In this document: positions 1 through 8,961 of the stretch, piece by piece
How positions within the stretch are numbered: position 1 is the first letter of the stretch
Layout: each line of letters starts with the position of its first letter
Origin: an uncultured Flavobacteriaceae bacterium
Lineage (GTDB): Bacteria > Bacteroidota > Bacteroidia > Flavobacteriales > Flavobacteriaceae
Direction of reading: 5' to 3'
Length of the DNA stretch: 64,000 nt
Assembly: GCA_947488435.1 (NCBI GenBank)
Contig: CANKZG010000001.1
Location: 1,604,308-1,668,307 of the forward strand
Notes under the pieces: generated by a model
Databases searched by the model: none
What the model was told of the DNA's origin: nothing
What the model saw: only the letters and a program-made list of their open reading frames with translations
Program-made: the position numbers and the translations under genes

Positions 1-278
1 GTAACATGCTACAATTGGTTAATAAAACTCAAGTCTTCCAAAAAATCAATTTTAAGATAATCGCGTTGCGACAATTCTTCTTTTAATTCTTAAAAAATCG
101 ATCATAGTTTTTTGACACTATTTCAGTAAAATACGGACCTGGTTTGGCCGCTGTTTGGTATAAAGAACAACACTTCGATTATTTTAACACTTTTTTTAGA
201 TTTAAGCTGTAACAATTTCAAAACTTACAAGTCTAATGGTTGGATTCTTTGTCTTAATAAAGGCTAATACAACTGACC
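1..278. other. Left-edge intergenic sequence, no gene seen
   Basis: This AT-rich stretch lies before the ABC efflux operon. Short open stretches run from the edge on the plus strand, but they stop by about position 89 and I recognise no protein in them. It probably holds the promoter of the downstream operon, but I found no convincing TTG/TAnnTTTG promoter pair. The edge could hide the tail of an upstream gene. Confidence 0.4.
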
Positions 279-980
279 ATGATAGAAATAAAAGAACTAC
301 ACAAGTCCTATAAAATGGGCAGCAATTCCCTTCACGTTTTAAAAGGTATCAATATCTCAATAGCAGAAGGAGAGTTGGTAGCAATTATGGGATCTTCGGG
401 TTCCGGTAAATCAACATTACTAAACATCTTAGGAATGCTTGATGTTGCGGATACGGGAGACTATACCTTGGATAATGTCCCAATTAAGGACCTAAATGAA
501 ACCAAAGCCGCAAAATATCGAAATAAGTTTTTGGGCTTCGTATTTCAATCCTTCAACTTGATCAATTACAAAAGTGCAATGGAAAATGTTGCACTACCCT
601 TATACTACCAAAAGGTTAACCGAAAAGAACGTCAGAAAAAGGCGTTAAAATACTTAGAGCAAGTAGGGCTTAAGGAATGGGCTTCGCATTTGCCTAGTGA
701 ACTTTCCGGGGGACAAAAGCAACGGGTCGCTATTGCAAGAGCTATGGCCGCAGAGCCTAAAGTGCTTCTGGCGGATGAGCCTACAGGAGCCTTAGATAGT
801 ACAACATCTTATGAAGTGATGGATCTGATTCAGAAAATTAACGACGATGGAAATACCATCTTAATCGTTACACACGAACCAGATATTGCAGATATGTGCA
901 AACGTATTGTACACCTAAAAGATGGTGTTATCGTTGAGGATAAAAAAATAGAACAAGTAAGAGCTTCAGCTTATGTTTGA
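279..980 (+). CDS. ABC transporter ATP-binding protein (MacB/LolD type)
   Basis: This is the 233-residue ATPase subunit of an MacB-type ABC exporter. Visible motifs are Walker [10 protein letters not shown] (about 38-46), a Q-loop in GFVFQSFNL, the signature LSGGQKQR (about 142), Walker B LLADEPTG (about 162) and the switch histidine in VTHEP (about 197). It has no membrane segment, so the permeases are separate proteins. It is the first gene of a five-gene operon, and its end overlaps the next start by 8 nt, which indicates translational coupling. Family knowledge: such ATPases drive mechanotransmission through FtsX-like permeases for efflux of drugs, peptides or lipids. The substrate cannot be read from the sequence. 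Confidence 0.95.
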   Translation: MIEIKELHKSYKMGSNSLHVLKGINISIAEGELVAIMGSSGSGKSTLLNILGMLDVADTGDYTLDNVPIKDLNETKAAKYRNKFLGFVFQSFNLINYKSAMENVALPLYYQKVNRKERQKKALKYLEQVGLKEWASHLPSELSGGQKQRVAIARAMAAEPKVLLADEPTGALDSTTSYEVMDLIQKINDDGNTILIVTHEPDIADMCKRIVHLKDGVIVEDKKIEQVRASAYV

Positions 981-2202
981 TAGAGACGTTTGGCAAGAAA
1001 TATTTTTCACGCTAAAAAGTAACAAACTCCGAACTTTTTTAACCGGGTTTTCGGTGGGATGGGCGATTTTCATTTTGGTGATGCTTTTAGCATCTGTAAA
1101 TGGTATGCAAAATGGATTTACGGGACAGTTCAATGACGATGCTACCAATTCTATCTTTGTACGCCCAGGAACTACAACTAAGGCATATGCTGGTTTTGAA
1201 GAAGGACGTAGAATTCAACTTAAAAATGATGATGTCGCTTATATCAGGGAAAGCTTTCCTAACGATATCGAATACATCAGCGGACGTTATTTTACCAATA
1301 CCAGTGCACGTTATAAAAGTGAAACAGGTTCTTATCCCGTTCAAGCGGTAGATCCTGAGTTCCAAATTATCGAAAAAACAATCATTACCAAAGGACGTTA
1401 TTTTAATGATGCAGATGTTGCGAATGCAGCTAAAGTAGCCGTTATAGGACGTAAAGTAAGAGAAGATCTCTTCAAAAAAGAAGATCCTATTGGGAAGTTT
1501 GTAGAACTGAATGGATTGTCGTTTAAGATTATCGGAATATTTACAGACGATGGCGATGATAACGCAGAGCGAAGATTGTACGCTCCTTTAAGTACCTATC
1601 AACGGATTTATGGAAATACCGACAACATCAATCAGGTAGCGCTAACTTATAATCCAAGATACGATTTGGCTAAAGCCTTAGAGTTTTCAGATCGTTTAGA
1701 GATCCTAATGAAAAGAAGACATAAAGTTTCACCTGAAGATCAATCAGGAATTAATATCTGGAACTATGCGGAAGCCTTCGATAATATCAGCAGTTTTTCT
1801 GCAGTTTTAAGTACCGTAAGTATTGCCGTAGCCTTTTTGATTTTAATAGCAGGTATTGTGGGTATTGGAAACATTATGATTTTTACGATTAAAGAACGTA
1901 CCAAAGAAATAGGGGTTCGCAAAGCCTTAGGGGCTAAACCAAGCCAGATTATTAATCTGGTATTACTAGAGGCTACATTCATTACAACCATATCAGGATT
2001 TGTAGGGTTGATATTCGCATGGATTATACTTTCTTTAATAGGTCCTGCGATAAAAACACCTGCTTTTAGTAATCCTTCAGTGAGCCTGTCTACCGTAATA
2101 ACAGCTACTATAATTTTAATTATAGCTGGAGTTTTGGCCGGACTATTACCAGCAATTAAGGCTGCGAATGTAAAACCAATTGTAGCATTAAACGATAAAT
2201 AG
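973..2202 (+). CDS. ABC transporter permease, MacB/FtsX-like (first)
   Basis: A 409-residue inner-membrane permease. It has one N-terminal membrane helix (about 20-42), a large periplasmic MacB core domain, and three C-terminal helices (about 280-305, 330-355 and 370-395). The conserved FtsX-type segment ERTKEIGVRKALGA lies after the second helix. It starts inside the end of the ATPase gene and is followed two bases later by a second, related permease. The two probably form a heterodimer with two copies of the ATPase, unlike E. coli MacB, which fuses ATPase and permease. Confidence is high for family and low for substrate. Confidence 0.94.
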   Translation: MFDRDVWQEIFFTLKSNKLRTFLTGFSVGWAIFILVMLLASVNGMQNGFTGQFNDDATNSIFVRPGTTTKAYAGFEEGRRIQLKNDDVAYIRESFPNDIEYISGRYFTNTSARYKSETGSYPVQAVDPEFQIIEKTIITKGRYFNDADVANAAKVAVIGRKVREDLFKKEDPIGKFVELNGLSFKIIGIFTDDGDDNAERRLYAPLSTYQRIYGNTDNINQVALTYNPRYDLAKALEFSDRLEILMKRRHKVSPEDQSGINIWNYAEAFDNISSFSAVLSTVSIAVAFLILIAGIVGIGNIMIFTIKERTKEIGVRKALGAKPSQIINLVLLEATFITTISGFVGLIFAWIILSLIGPAIKTPAFSNPSVSLSTVITATIILIIAGVLAGLLPAIKAANVKPIVALNDK

Positions 2203-2204
2203 TT

Positions 2205-3461
2205 ATGTGGTTATTTGATAAAGATTTGTGGATAGAGATTTTTCATACCCTAGGGAAAAATATGTTTCGAACATTTTTGACCATGTTAGGCGTTATTTTT
2301 GCGATGATCATTTTAGTACTCTTATTGGGTTCTGCAAATGGTATGAGTAATGGTTTTGATAAGGTTTTTGCAGGTACTGCTTCAAACAGTCTTTTTGTAT
2401 GGGGACAGCGAACATCGGAACCTTACAAGGGATTTGAAAGAGGGCGAAGAATTCGATATAAAATTGAAGATGCCGAAATAATAAAAAAACAAATCCCCGA
2501 GATTGAGGTGCTGGCACCGCGAATAGAATTGGGTAACCATAGAGGTATAGTTTCTGTCTATAGAAATGGACGAACCAGCGGTTCGGCGGTTTATGGAGAT
2601 TTTCCAGAAATTGATAACATTACCAAAAAGAAATTAGTAGCTGGGCGCTTCCTTAATAATACAGACATTGACAACTCTAAAAAGGTTTGTGTAATTGGAG
2701 AAGAGACCTATAAACTGTTATTCGATAAAGGAGAAACAGCAGTTGGAAAAGATATTCGTATCAATGGGATATTTTTTACCGTAGTGGGAATTTTTAAACC
2801 CAATAATAATATTAATATTGATGGAGAAAATGCAGTCTTTATTCCCTTTACTACCTTTCAAAAAGCCTTTAATTCTGGAGATCGCATGGGGTGGATGGCC
2901 ATTGCTGTGGAACCTACAACAGAAGTCAAAACCGTAGAAAAGAAGATAAAGGATATATTAAAAAACAAGTATGATATTCATCCGGACGATGAAAGAGCTA
3001 TTGGCAGTTTTGATATGTCTGAAATTTTTAATGGAATCACTGCTTTTACTAATGTGCTTAAAGGATTCTCCTTTTTCGTAGGCATTTTCACCTTGTTAGC
3101 GGGAGTAATTGCCATTAGTAATATTCTGTTGATTACTGTGAAAGAGCGTACCAAAGAAATTGGTATTCGGCGGGCGCTTGGGGCTACACCTAAGGTCGTA
3201 AAACGACAAATTGTAGTTGAAGCCATCGTATTAACTGCTTTTGCAGGATTAATTGGATTTTCAATTTCAGTAGGAATACTGGCAGTGCTTAATTCGCTTT
3301 GGGGTAGTGGAGATGATTTCCCTTTTGTGAATCCTATGGTTAGTATCCCTCAGTTCACGATATCCTTTTTATTAATGGTCACCTTAAGTGTATTAATTGG
3401 CTTGCTTCCGGCAAATAGAGCGATAAAAGTGAAACCTATTGAGGCATTACGAGAAGAATAA
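2205..3461 (+). CDS. ABC transporter permease, MacB/FtsX-like (second)
   Basis: A 418-residue paralogue of the preceding permease with the same plan: an N-terminal membrane helix, a periplasmic MacB-like core, and three C-terminal helices with ERTKEIGIRRALGA. The two proteins are clearly similar at both ends (for example F-T-L-x-x-N-x-x-R-T-F-L-T near the start) and diverge in the periplasmic domain, which fits an asymmetric heterodimer. The operon continues after a 33-nt gap to the adaptor protein. Confidence 0.94.
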   Translation: MWLFDKDLWIEIFHTLGKNMFRTFLTMLGVIFAMIILVLLLGSANGMSNGFDKVFAGTASNSLFVWGQRTSEPYKGFERGRRIRYKIEDAEIIKKQIPEIEVLAPRIELGNHRGIVSVYRNGRTSGSAVYGDFPEIDNITKKKLVAGRFLNNTDIDNSKKVCVIGEETYKLLFDKGETAVGKDIRINGIFFTVVGIFKPNNNINIDGENAVFIPFTTFQKAFNSGDRMGWMAIAVEPTTEVKTVEKKIKDILKNKYDIHPDDERAIGSFDMSEIFNGITAFTNVLKGFSFFVGIFTLLAGVIAISNILLITVKERTKEIGIRRALGATPKVVKRQIVVEAIVLTAFAGLIGFSISVGILAVLNSLWGSGDDFPFVNPMVSIPQFTISFLLMVTLSVLIGLLPANRAIKVKPIEALREE

Positions 3462-3494
3462 TCAAAATTATAAATAACAATCAAATAGAGCATA

Positions 3495-4616
3495 ATGAAT
3501 AAGTACGTAAAATACGGATTAATTGGAGTTGTATGTATTGGAATACTATACGCAATAGTCCATTTCCTAAAACAAAATAGCACACCAGCTACCTTGTACC
3601 AAACGGAATCGTTAGAACGAAAAGATATTGTAAATAAAGTAATCGTTACGGGGAAAGTTATCCCAGAAGATGAAATTAATATCAAACCACAAATTTCTGG
3701 AATTATTGACAAGGTATACTTAGAAGAGGGGGACCAAGTTAAGGCTGGAGATTTGATTGCAGTGATCAAAGTAGTACCTAATGAGCAGTCCTTAAATCAA
3801 GCGCAAGGTCGAGTGCGTAATGCAGAAATCGCTTTAAGTAATTCAAAGATTGAATATGATAGAAACAAAACCTTGTTTGATAAAGGTGTAGTTTCTAGTC
3901 AAGACTTCAATACCTTGAAATTACAGTATGACCAAGCTACACAGGAATTGAAAAATTCAAAGGCAGATTATCAGATTATCCGTCGTGGTTCTGCAGGAGG
4001 ATCAGCCAGTGCTAATACCAATATTAGAGCTACGGTATCGGGAACAATTCTTGAAATTCCAGTAGAAGAGGGAGATCAGGTGATTCAGAGTAATAACTTT
4101 AATGATGGTACTACCATAGCTACCATTGCTGATATGACGCGTATGATTTTTGAAGGCGAAGTTGATGAAGCGGAAGTAGGTAAATTAAGTGTGGGAATGC
4201 CACTTGATATTAGTTTAGGTGCCTTGGAAGATAATAAGTTCGAAGCGAAATTAAAATTTATAGCTCCTAAAGGAGTGGAAGAGGAAGGTGCGGTTCAATT
4301 TAAAATTGAAGGAGATTTAGTCTTAGACGAGAGTTCTTATATCCGAGCGGGTTATAGTGCTAATGCATCTATTGTTCTTGATGAGAAAAAAGATGTTTTA
4401 GCCATAAAAGAAGCTTTATTGCAATTTGATAAGGAAACCGAAAAACCTTATGTAGAAATAGAGATCGGTGAAAATGAGTTTGAGCGTAAAGATTTGGAAT
4501 TAGGTGTAAGTGATGGAATAGATGTGGAAGTCGTTTCAGGTATTGATGAAGAAGCTAAAATTAAGGTTTGGAACAAACTTGAAAGAAGAAGCGACGATGA
4601 CGACGAAGATTCATAA
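3495..4616 (+). CDS. Periplasmic adaptor, MacA/HlyD family
   Basis: A 373-residue membrane fusion protein. The N-terminus has a single membrane anchor (about 7-25). It is followed by a lipoyl-like half (INIKPQISGIIDKVYLEEGD, about 55-74), a helical hairpin rich in A, N and K (about 95-155), the second lipoyl half (ATVSGTILEIPVEEGDQV, about 178) and beta-barrel domains. The C-terminus ends in an acidic D/E tail. Family role: it bridges the MacB-like permease to an outer-membrane TolC channel. Its neighbours on both sides are exactly these partners. Confidence 0.94.
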   Translation: MNKYVKYGLIGVVCIGILYAIVHFLKQNSTPATLYQTESLERKDIVNKVIVTGKVIPEDEINIKPQISGIIDKVYLEEGDQVKAGDLIAVIKVVPNEQSLNQAQGRVRNAEIALSNSKIEYDRNKTLFDKGVVSSQDFNTLKLQYDQATQELKNSKADYQIIRRGSAGGSASANTNIRATVSGTILEIPVEEGDQVIQSNNFNDGTTIATIADMTRMIFEGEVDEAEVGKLSVGMPLDISLGALEDNKFEAKLKFIAPKGVEEEGAVQFKIEGDLVLDESSYIRAGYSANASIVLDEKKDVLAIKEALLQFDKETEKPYVEIEIGENEFERKDLELGVSDGIDVEVVSGIDEEAKIKVWNKLERRSDDDDEDS

Positions 4617-4659
4617 TCAAAACGAACCTAGAATTACAAATCACAAAATCAAAAATCGA

Positions 4660-5985
4660 ATGAGAAATTTTAAAATAGCTGTACTTTTTATGCTTGGTGC
4701 TGTGGTTTTTGCCTCCGCACAACAGCGAAAATGGACTTTAGAAGAATGTGTAACGTATGCCGTAGATAATAACCTAACAATAGAACAATTTGAGCTGGAT
4801 TTAGAGAATGCAAAGATTGATAAATCTGATGCTATTGGGGCATTATTACCAGATTTTAATGGTAGTGCAAGGATTACCTCTAGTACAGGTCTTTCGTTTA
4901 ACCCTACTACCAACGAACCCACAAATGCAACACAACTTAATGTAAATGGAGGGTTTTCATCAAACATTACTTTATTTGATGGATTGCGTAATTACAACAG
5001 AATTCAACGTGCAAAACTAAATGCTATTGCCAACCAATATCGGTTAGACGACCTTAAAGATGATATTCGCTTGAATGTAGCTAATTCCTACTTACAAGTA
5101 CTATCAAACAAGGAGCAATTAAAAGTGTTTAGAGCGCAATATGCGGTTACAGAACAGGATTTAATCCGTACCAAGGAATTGGTAGATTCTGGGGTTGTTC
5201 CGCGGGGAGATTTATTAGAGATTGAAGCTACTGCCGCCAATCAAGAACAACAAGTGGTAAATGGAGAAAGTGCGGTGCTGATTTCAAGAATTAATCTCGC
5301 GCAATTACTACAGATAACGGATTATGAGAACTTTGATATTGCTGATGAATCCTTCGATATCCCACCATCTGATATTTTAGATAACTCGGCTAAAGTAATT
5401 TTTGACAAGGCGTTAAGTTTTAGAAATGATATCAAGTTTGCTAGTTCTAATGTGGATTTAGCTTTGCAGGATTTAAAAATTGCAAAGGGCGCGCGCTATC
5501 CTACATTAACAGGATTTTTTGGATATACTACACGGTTTTCAGATCAAAATAATGCGTTAGGAGGGTTTTTCGACCAGCTGTATATTTTTGATGGTATTAA
5601 TTATGGAGCGCAATTGAATGTGCCGATTTTTAATGGATGGAGTGCTCGAAATGGTGTTAAACGAGCTAAGATCAATGTCGATATATCACGTATTCAATTG
5701 GAACAAGAAAAACTGACTTTAGAAACTACGGTTAATCAACGGTATGTTGATGTCACAACCTTCTATAAGTCGTATGAGGCGGCGGAAAAGACGGCTGCGG
5801 CACGACGTTTGGCCTACGATTATGCCAAAGAACGTTTTGATGTAGGTTTAATGAATGCCTTTGATTTTAGTCAAGCACAATCGCGTTTAGATAATGCGGA
5901 AGCTGATGTGGTACGAACCAAATACGAGTATATTTTTAGATTAAAAATACTAGAATTCTTTTTTGGTATTCCAATTCGATTGTAA
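4660..5985 (+). CDS. Outer-membrane efflux protein, TolC family
   Basis: A TolC-type channel of 441 residues. I chose the start at 4660 because it begins a good signal peptide (hydrophobic core, then AxA-type end before QQRKWTLEEC). The open frame reaches back to 4522, but that region overlaps the adaptor gene and has no signal sequence. The first mature segment WTLEECVTYAVDNNLTIEQ is the usual TolC N-terminal motif, and two repeats of long helices with short strands follow. It is the last gene of the operon and completes an inner-membrane pump, adaptor and outer-membrane channel. Confidence 0.93.
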   Translation: MRNFKIAVLFMLGAVVFASAQQRKWTLEECVTYAVDNNLTIEQFELDLENAKIDKSDAIGALLPDFNGSARITSSTGLSFNPTTNEPTNATQLNVNGGFSSNITLFDGLRNYNRIQRAKLNAIANQYRLDDLKDDIRLNVANSYLQVLSNKEQLKVFRAQYAVTEQDLIRTKELVDSGVVPRGDLLEIEATAANQEQQVVNGESAVLISRINLAQLLQITDYENFDIADESFDIPPSDILDNSAKVIFDKALSFRNDIKFASSNVDLALQDLKIAKGARYPTLTGFFGYTTRFSDQNNALGGFFDQLYIFDGINYGAQLNVPIFNGWSARNGVKRAKINVDISRIQLEQEKLTLETTVNQRYVDVTTFYKSYEAAEKTAAARRLAYDYAKERFDVGLMNAFDFSQAQSRLDNAEADVVRTKYEYIFRLKILEFFFGIPIRL

Positions 5986-6010
5986 GCAATGGTTAGGAAG
6001 CATATCTTTG
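5980..6010 (+). promoter_or_regulatory. Bacteroidota-type promoter of tsaB
   Basis: TTG at 5980-5982, 20 nt, then TATCTTTG at 6003-6010 matches the known Bacteroidota primary sigma pattern. The expected transcription start (5-8 nt after the box) falls at or next to the tsaB ATG at 6018, so the mRNA may be leaderless. Confidence 0.6.
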
Positions 6011-6017
6011 CATTCCT

Positions 6018-6695
6018 ATGGGGTATATTCTGAACTTAGAAACAGCAACAACCAATTGTTCTGTTAGCATTGCTAAAGATGGAGAAGTACTGGTTTTAAA
6101 AGAACATAATAGCGCTTCGTATTCCCATTCAGAACAATTACATCTTTTTATAAAGGAAGCCTTGAAAGAGGCTTCCTTATCTTTTAAGGATATCGCAGCT
6201 ATTGCCGTTAGTATGGGTCCAGGCTCGTATACTGGCCTCCGTATCGGGGTGTCTGCGGCTAAAGGACTTTGTTTTGCATTGGAGATCCCCTTGATCGCTA
6301 TTCCCACTTTGGTAAGTATGGCTTCACAGTTAAAAATTGATTCAGAAGCACGTATTATTCCGATGTTGGATGCCAGACGCATGGAAGTATACGCCTTGGT
6401 GCTGGATCATCAACTTAATGTTATCAGAGAGACTAGAGCGGAAATCGTTACAGAAACCTCCTTTCAGGAGTTTGTAGGAGACTACAAAGTACACCTTATT
6501 GGAAATGGTGCCGAAAAATGTAAAGCACTACTTAAGCACTCCAATTTTCACTTTGATACTTCCATAATTCCATCTGCACGGGAAATGGCGTCTCTTTCTT
6601 ATACCAAATTTACCCAGAAGGCATTTGAAGATGTCGCCTATTTTGAACCCTATTATTTAAAGGATTTTATGTTGCAAGGAAAAACTAAAAAATAG
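6018..6695 (+). CDS. tsaB: tRNA t6A biosynthesis protein TsaB
   Basis: A 225-residue protein of the TsaB/YeaZ family, the partner of TsaD in making N6-threonylcarbamoyl-adenosine in ANN-decoding tRNAs. The ASKHA-fold N-terminus ILNLETATTNCSVSI and the segment MGPGSYTGLRIG (about 70-81) are diagnostic. The start fits family N-termini and sits only 8 nt after a promoter -7 box. It is convergent with the MscS gene, with 6 bp between the stops. TsaD and TsaE are not in the window. Confidence 0.95.
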   Translation: MGYILNLETATTNCSVSIAKDGEVLVLKEHNSASYSHSEQLHLFIKEALKEASLSFKDIAAIAVSMGPGSYTGLRIGVSAAKGLCFALEIPLIAIPTLVSMASQLKIDSEARIIPMLDARRMEVYALVLDHQLNVIRETRAEIVTETSFQEFVGDYKVHLIGNGAEKCKALLKHSNFHFDTSIIPSAREMASLSYTKFTQKAFEDVAYFEPYYLKDFMLQGKTKK

Positions 6696-6701
6696 TTTAG
6701 T

Positions 6702-7535
6702 TTATAAAGCGGTTGATTTTGTTTGATGCACAACACGTTGCGGAAATGGTATTTCTATTCCAGCCGCATCGAATTGATATTTCAGCGTCTCTAAAATATG
6801 AAAATGAGCCGCCCAAAAATCATCATTCATCGCCCAATAACGTAGGGATAAATCTACACTACTATCTCCTAAACTATCTACATAAACTTCAGGTGCTGGA
6901 TCTTGAAGCACGTTTTCATTTTTAGCACAAATAGCTAACAGGATATCTTTCGCTTTTTTAATATCGGAGCTGTATCCTATACCAACCTTAATATTATCTC
7001 TACGCATTTTTTCTGCGCTGTAATTAACGATACTATTGTTTGAGAGTTGGCCATTGGGGATAATTGCCAGTTGGTTGCCAAAAGTATTGAGTTTGGTTGT
7101 AAATATGTTAATCTCCTTTACCGTGCCGTCTAAACCTTGCGCCGAAATAAAATCTCCGATTTTGAAGGGTTTAAAAGTCAAAATAAGAACGCCTCCTGCA
7201 AAATTAGCCAGAGAACCTTGTAATGCTAAGCCAATCGCAAGTCCAGCAGCACCTACAATTGCCACCAAGGAGGAAGATTTTACGCCCAACTGAGTAACGA
7301 TCAATACAAAGAGTAATACCTTTAATGCGATACTGATAAAACTTTGTAAAAAGCTTTCTAGTGCAAGGTCATAGTCTTTCTTTTCAAAAAACTTTCGAAC
7401 CATTCGATTCAGAAAACGAATAACCCACAAACCAATAATTAAAATAAGTACGGCGAGTATAAGGTTAGGTGTTAAATTCCATAACCAATCAATTGCGTTT
7501 TGAAGATGACTTTGGTAATCCGTAAGTTGTTCCAT
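6702..7535 (-). CDS. Small-conductance mechanosensitive channel, MscS family
   Basis: A 277-residue MscS-type channel. There are three N-terminal membrane helices (about 20-42, 65-85 and 92-115). The third has the Gly/Ala-rich pore pattern GLAIGLALQGSLANFAGG. The beta domain (FKIGDFISAQGLDGTVKEI) and the cytoplasmic alpha-beta domain follow. The length matches the minimal MscS. Family role: release of solutes on hypo-osmotic shock at the inner membrane. It appears monocistronic. Confidence 0.94.
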   Translation of the reverse strand: MEQLTDYQSHLQNAIDWLWNLTPNLILAVLILIIGLWVIRFLNRMVRKFFEKKDYDLALESFLQSFISIALKVLLFVLIVTQLGVKSSSLVAIVGAAGLAIGLALQGSLANFAGGVLILTFKPFKIGDFISAQGLDGTVKEINIFTTKLNTFGNQLAIIPNGQLSNNSIVNYSAEKMRRDNIKVGIGYSSDIKKAKDILLAICAKNENVLQDPAPEVYVDSLGDSSVDLSLRYWAMNDDFWAAHFHILETLKYQFDAAGIEIPFPQRVVHQTKSTAL

Positions 7536-7642
7536 GGGTGCTGTATTTAAGAGTACAAAGCAAAATAAAATGTACTAATTTTCAAATATATAATGCGTAA
7601 AAAACACTTATTATTTTAAGCTTGGTTTTCGATTTTTCGAGA

Positions 7643-7669
7643 ATAAAAAAAGCGCCTAAATAAGGCGCT
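7643..7669 (-). terminator. Rho-independent terminator after dodecin gene
   Basis: A perfect 7-bp stem (AGCGCCT / AGGCGCT, loop of 5) lies at 7651-7669. Read on the minus strand it is followed by a run of T residues (7643-7650). It lies 22 bp beyond the dodecin stop and is oriented to end that transcript. Confidence 0.8.
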
Positions 7670-7691
7670 AATTTCTTGAGTTAAATCAGGT

Positions 7692-7895
7692 TTATTTTAC
7701 CTCAAAGGTAATCTTAACATTTACCCGAAATTCCGTTACGTCTCCGTTATCATTAACTACTGCACTTTGAGAGTTTACAAAAACAGAACGAATATTTTTT
7801 ACACTTTTAGAAGCGTGTGCAACAGCTTTTTTAGTAGCGTCTTCCCAACTTTTTTCAGAATTTGCTAATACTTCAATAACTTTTAAAATTGCCAT
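7692..7895 (-). CDS. Dodecin family flavin-binding protein
   Basis: A 67-residue protein with the dodecin fold signature: N-terminal strand MAILKVIEVLANS, helix SWEDATKKAVAHASKSVKN with the flavin-stacking tryptophan, then strands ending in VNVKITFEVK. Dodecins form hollow dodecamers that store riboflavin or FMN in the cytoplasm. The length is normal for the family. The gene lies alone between the MscS and NifU genes and has its own terminator. Confidence 0.92.
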   Translation of the reverse strand: MAILKVIEVLANSEKSWEDATKKAVAHASKSVKNIRSVFVNSQSAVVNDNGDVTEFRVNVKITFEVK

Positions 7896-7938
7896 AATGA
7901 TTGTGTTTAATGAATTTTTTAAAGTTAAGAAATTAAAA

Positions 7939-8841
7939 TTAACCGTTTAACGCAACAACTTCATTTATTTTGTCACCCATCATATTTTTAAGCATGTTTT
8001 CGATGCCATTTTTTAAAGTAAACGTCGAAGATGGACAGCCACTGCATGCTCCTTGTAAAACTACATTTACCGTTTTGCTATCTGCTTCATAGGATTTAAA
8101 AAGTATATTACCTCCATCACTGGCAACCGCAGGTTTTACATATTCTTCCAAGATATCTATAATCTGCTTTGAAGTATCGTCCAAGTTTTCATTTTGAAGC
8201 TGTGCTTTAGGAGTATCTTGCTTTTTTTGTTGAATACTCTTTGCAGCAATAACTTCTTTTCCTGCTGCTAGAAAATCTCGAATATGTTCTCGTAACTGCA
8301 TCGTAATTTCATCCCATTCCACCACCTCGTATTTTGTAACAGAAACATAGTTTTCATCTAAAAACACTTCTTTTACAAAAGGTAAGTGAAAGAGTTCCAT
8401 AGCTAATGCCGAATCTTTAGCTTCATCGATGCTTTTAAATTCAAAAGTCATTGGAACCAAAATGGTATTTGCCACAAATTTCATTACCGATGGATTTGGA
8501 GTACTTTCTGCATATAAGCTTACCGGAACTTTCTTGTTGCTTTCCGTTTCAATTACAACCGCTTCCTCAGAATTTAAATATTCTACTAACTGTTGGGCTA
8601 CTTCATCCTTTACATCATCCCAGGAAACTATATCAAAACGTTCTAAGGCAACGAAATTGCTAGAAATATAGACAGTTTTGATAAAAGGGAGGTAAAATAA
8701 CTGTTGTGCTAAAGGTGAATTCTTAGCTTCATCAATATTGTTATATTGATAATGATTGTTTTTTAAGATAAAATGATTCGTCTCAAATTTTAGAATTGCG
8801 GGGTTGTTTGTAGCTACAACTGTTATCGTATATTCGTTCAT
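7939..8841 (-). CDS. NifU/Nfu-type Fe-S cluster scaffold with duplicated Nfu N-domain
   Basis: A 300-residue protein. Two tandem Nfu N-terminal domains (about 8-90 and 105-185) share the patterns NPA/SxxKF, SIDEAKxSxLAxxLFxLPFVK and VxxWDE/D. They are followed by a charged linker and a C-terminal NifU domain (about 220-295) with the cluster-binding CxxC in GACSGCPSS. I start at 8841 because a TATTTTTG promoter box lies at 8856-8863, downstream of the alternative start at 8877. The usual NEYTI N-terminus also begins here. Family role: delivery of 4Fe-4S clusters to apoproteins. Confidence 0.92.
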   Translation of the reverse strand: MNEYTITVVATNNPAILKFETNHFILKNNHYQYNNIDEAKNSPLAQQLFYLPFIKTVYISSNFVALERFDIVSWDDVKDEVAQQLVEYLNSEEAVVIETESNKKVPVSLYAESTPNPSVMKFVANTILVPMTFEFKSIDEAKDSALAMELFHLPFVKEVFLDENYVSVTKYEVVEWDEITMQLREHIRDFLAAGKEVIAAKSIQQKKQDTPKAQLQNENLDDTSKQIIDILEEYVKPAVASDGGNILFKSYEADSKTVNVVLQGACSGCPSSTFTLKNGIENMLKNMMGDKINEVVALNG

Positions 8842-8855
8842 TGCGTTATTTTCTG

Positions 8856-8863
8856 CAAAAATA
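8856..8863 (-). promoter_or_regulatory. TATTTTTG -7 box of the NifU-family gene
   Basis: An exact TAnnTTTG match on the minus strand, 15 nt before the ATG at 8841. No TTG is found at the ideal distance. It helps to reject the upstream start. Confidence 0.45.
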
Positions 8864-8898
8864 CAAAGGATTTTCAAGATTGTTGCTACATAATAATG

Positions 8899-8928
8899 TT
8901 GAGATTCCCCCGTTATACTTTATATTTG
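8899..8928 (+). promoter_or_regulatory. Bacteroidota-type promoter of the PorP/SprF gene
   Basis: TTG at 8899-8901, exactly 19 nt, then TATATTTG at 8921-8928. The expected transcription start is near 8935, 27 nt before the chosen ATG at 8962 and after the alternative ATG at 8896. Confidence 0.7.
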
Positions 8929-8961
8929 AATGATATAGAAACACGTAGCCTCATTTCCCGA

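Noticed and set aside
4522-4659. Upstream start for the TolC gene
   Set aside because: It overlaps the adaptor gene and lacks a signal peptide, which begins at 4660.
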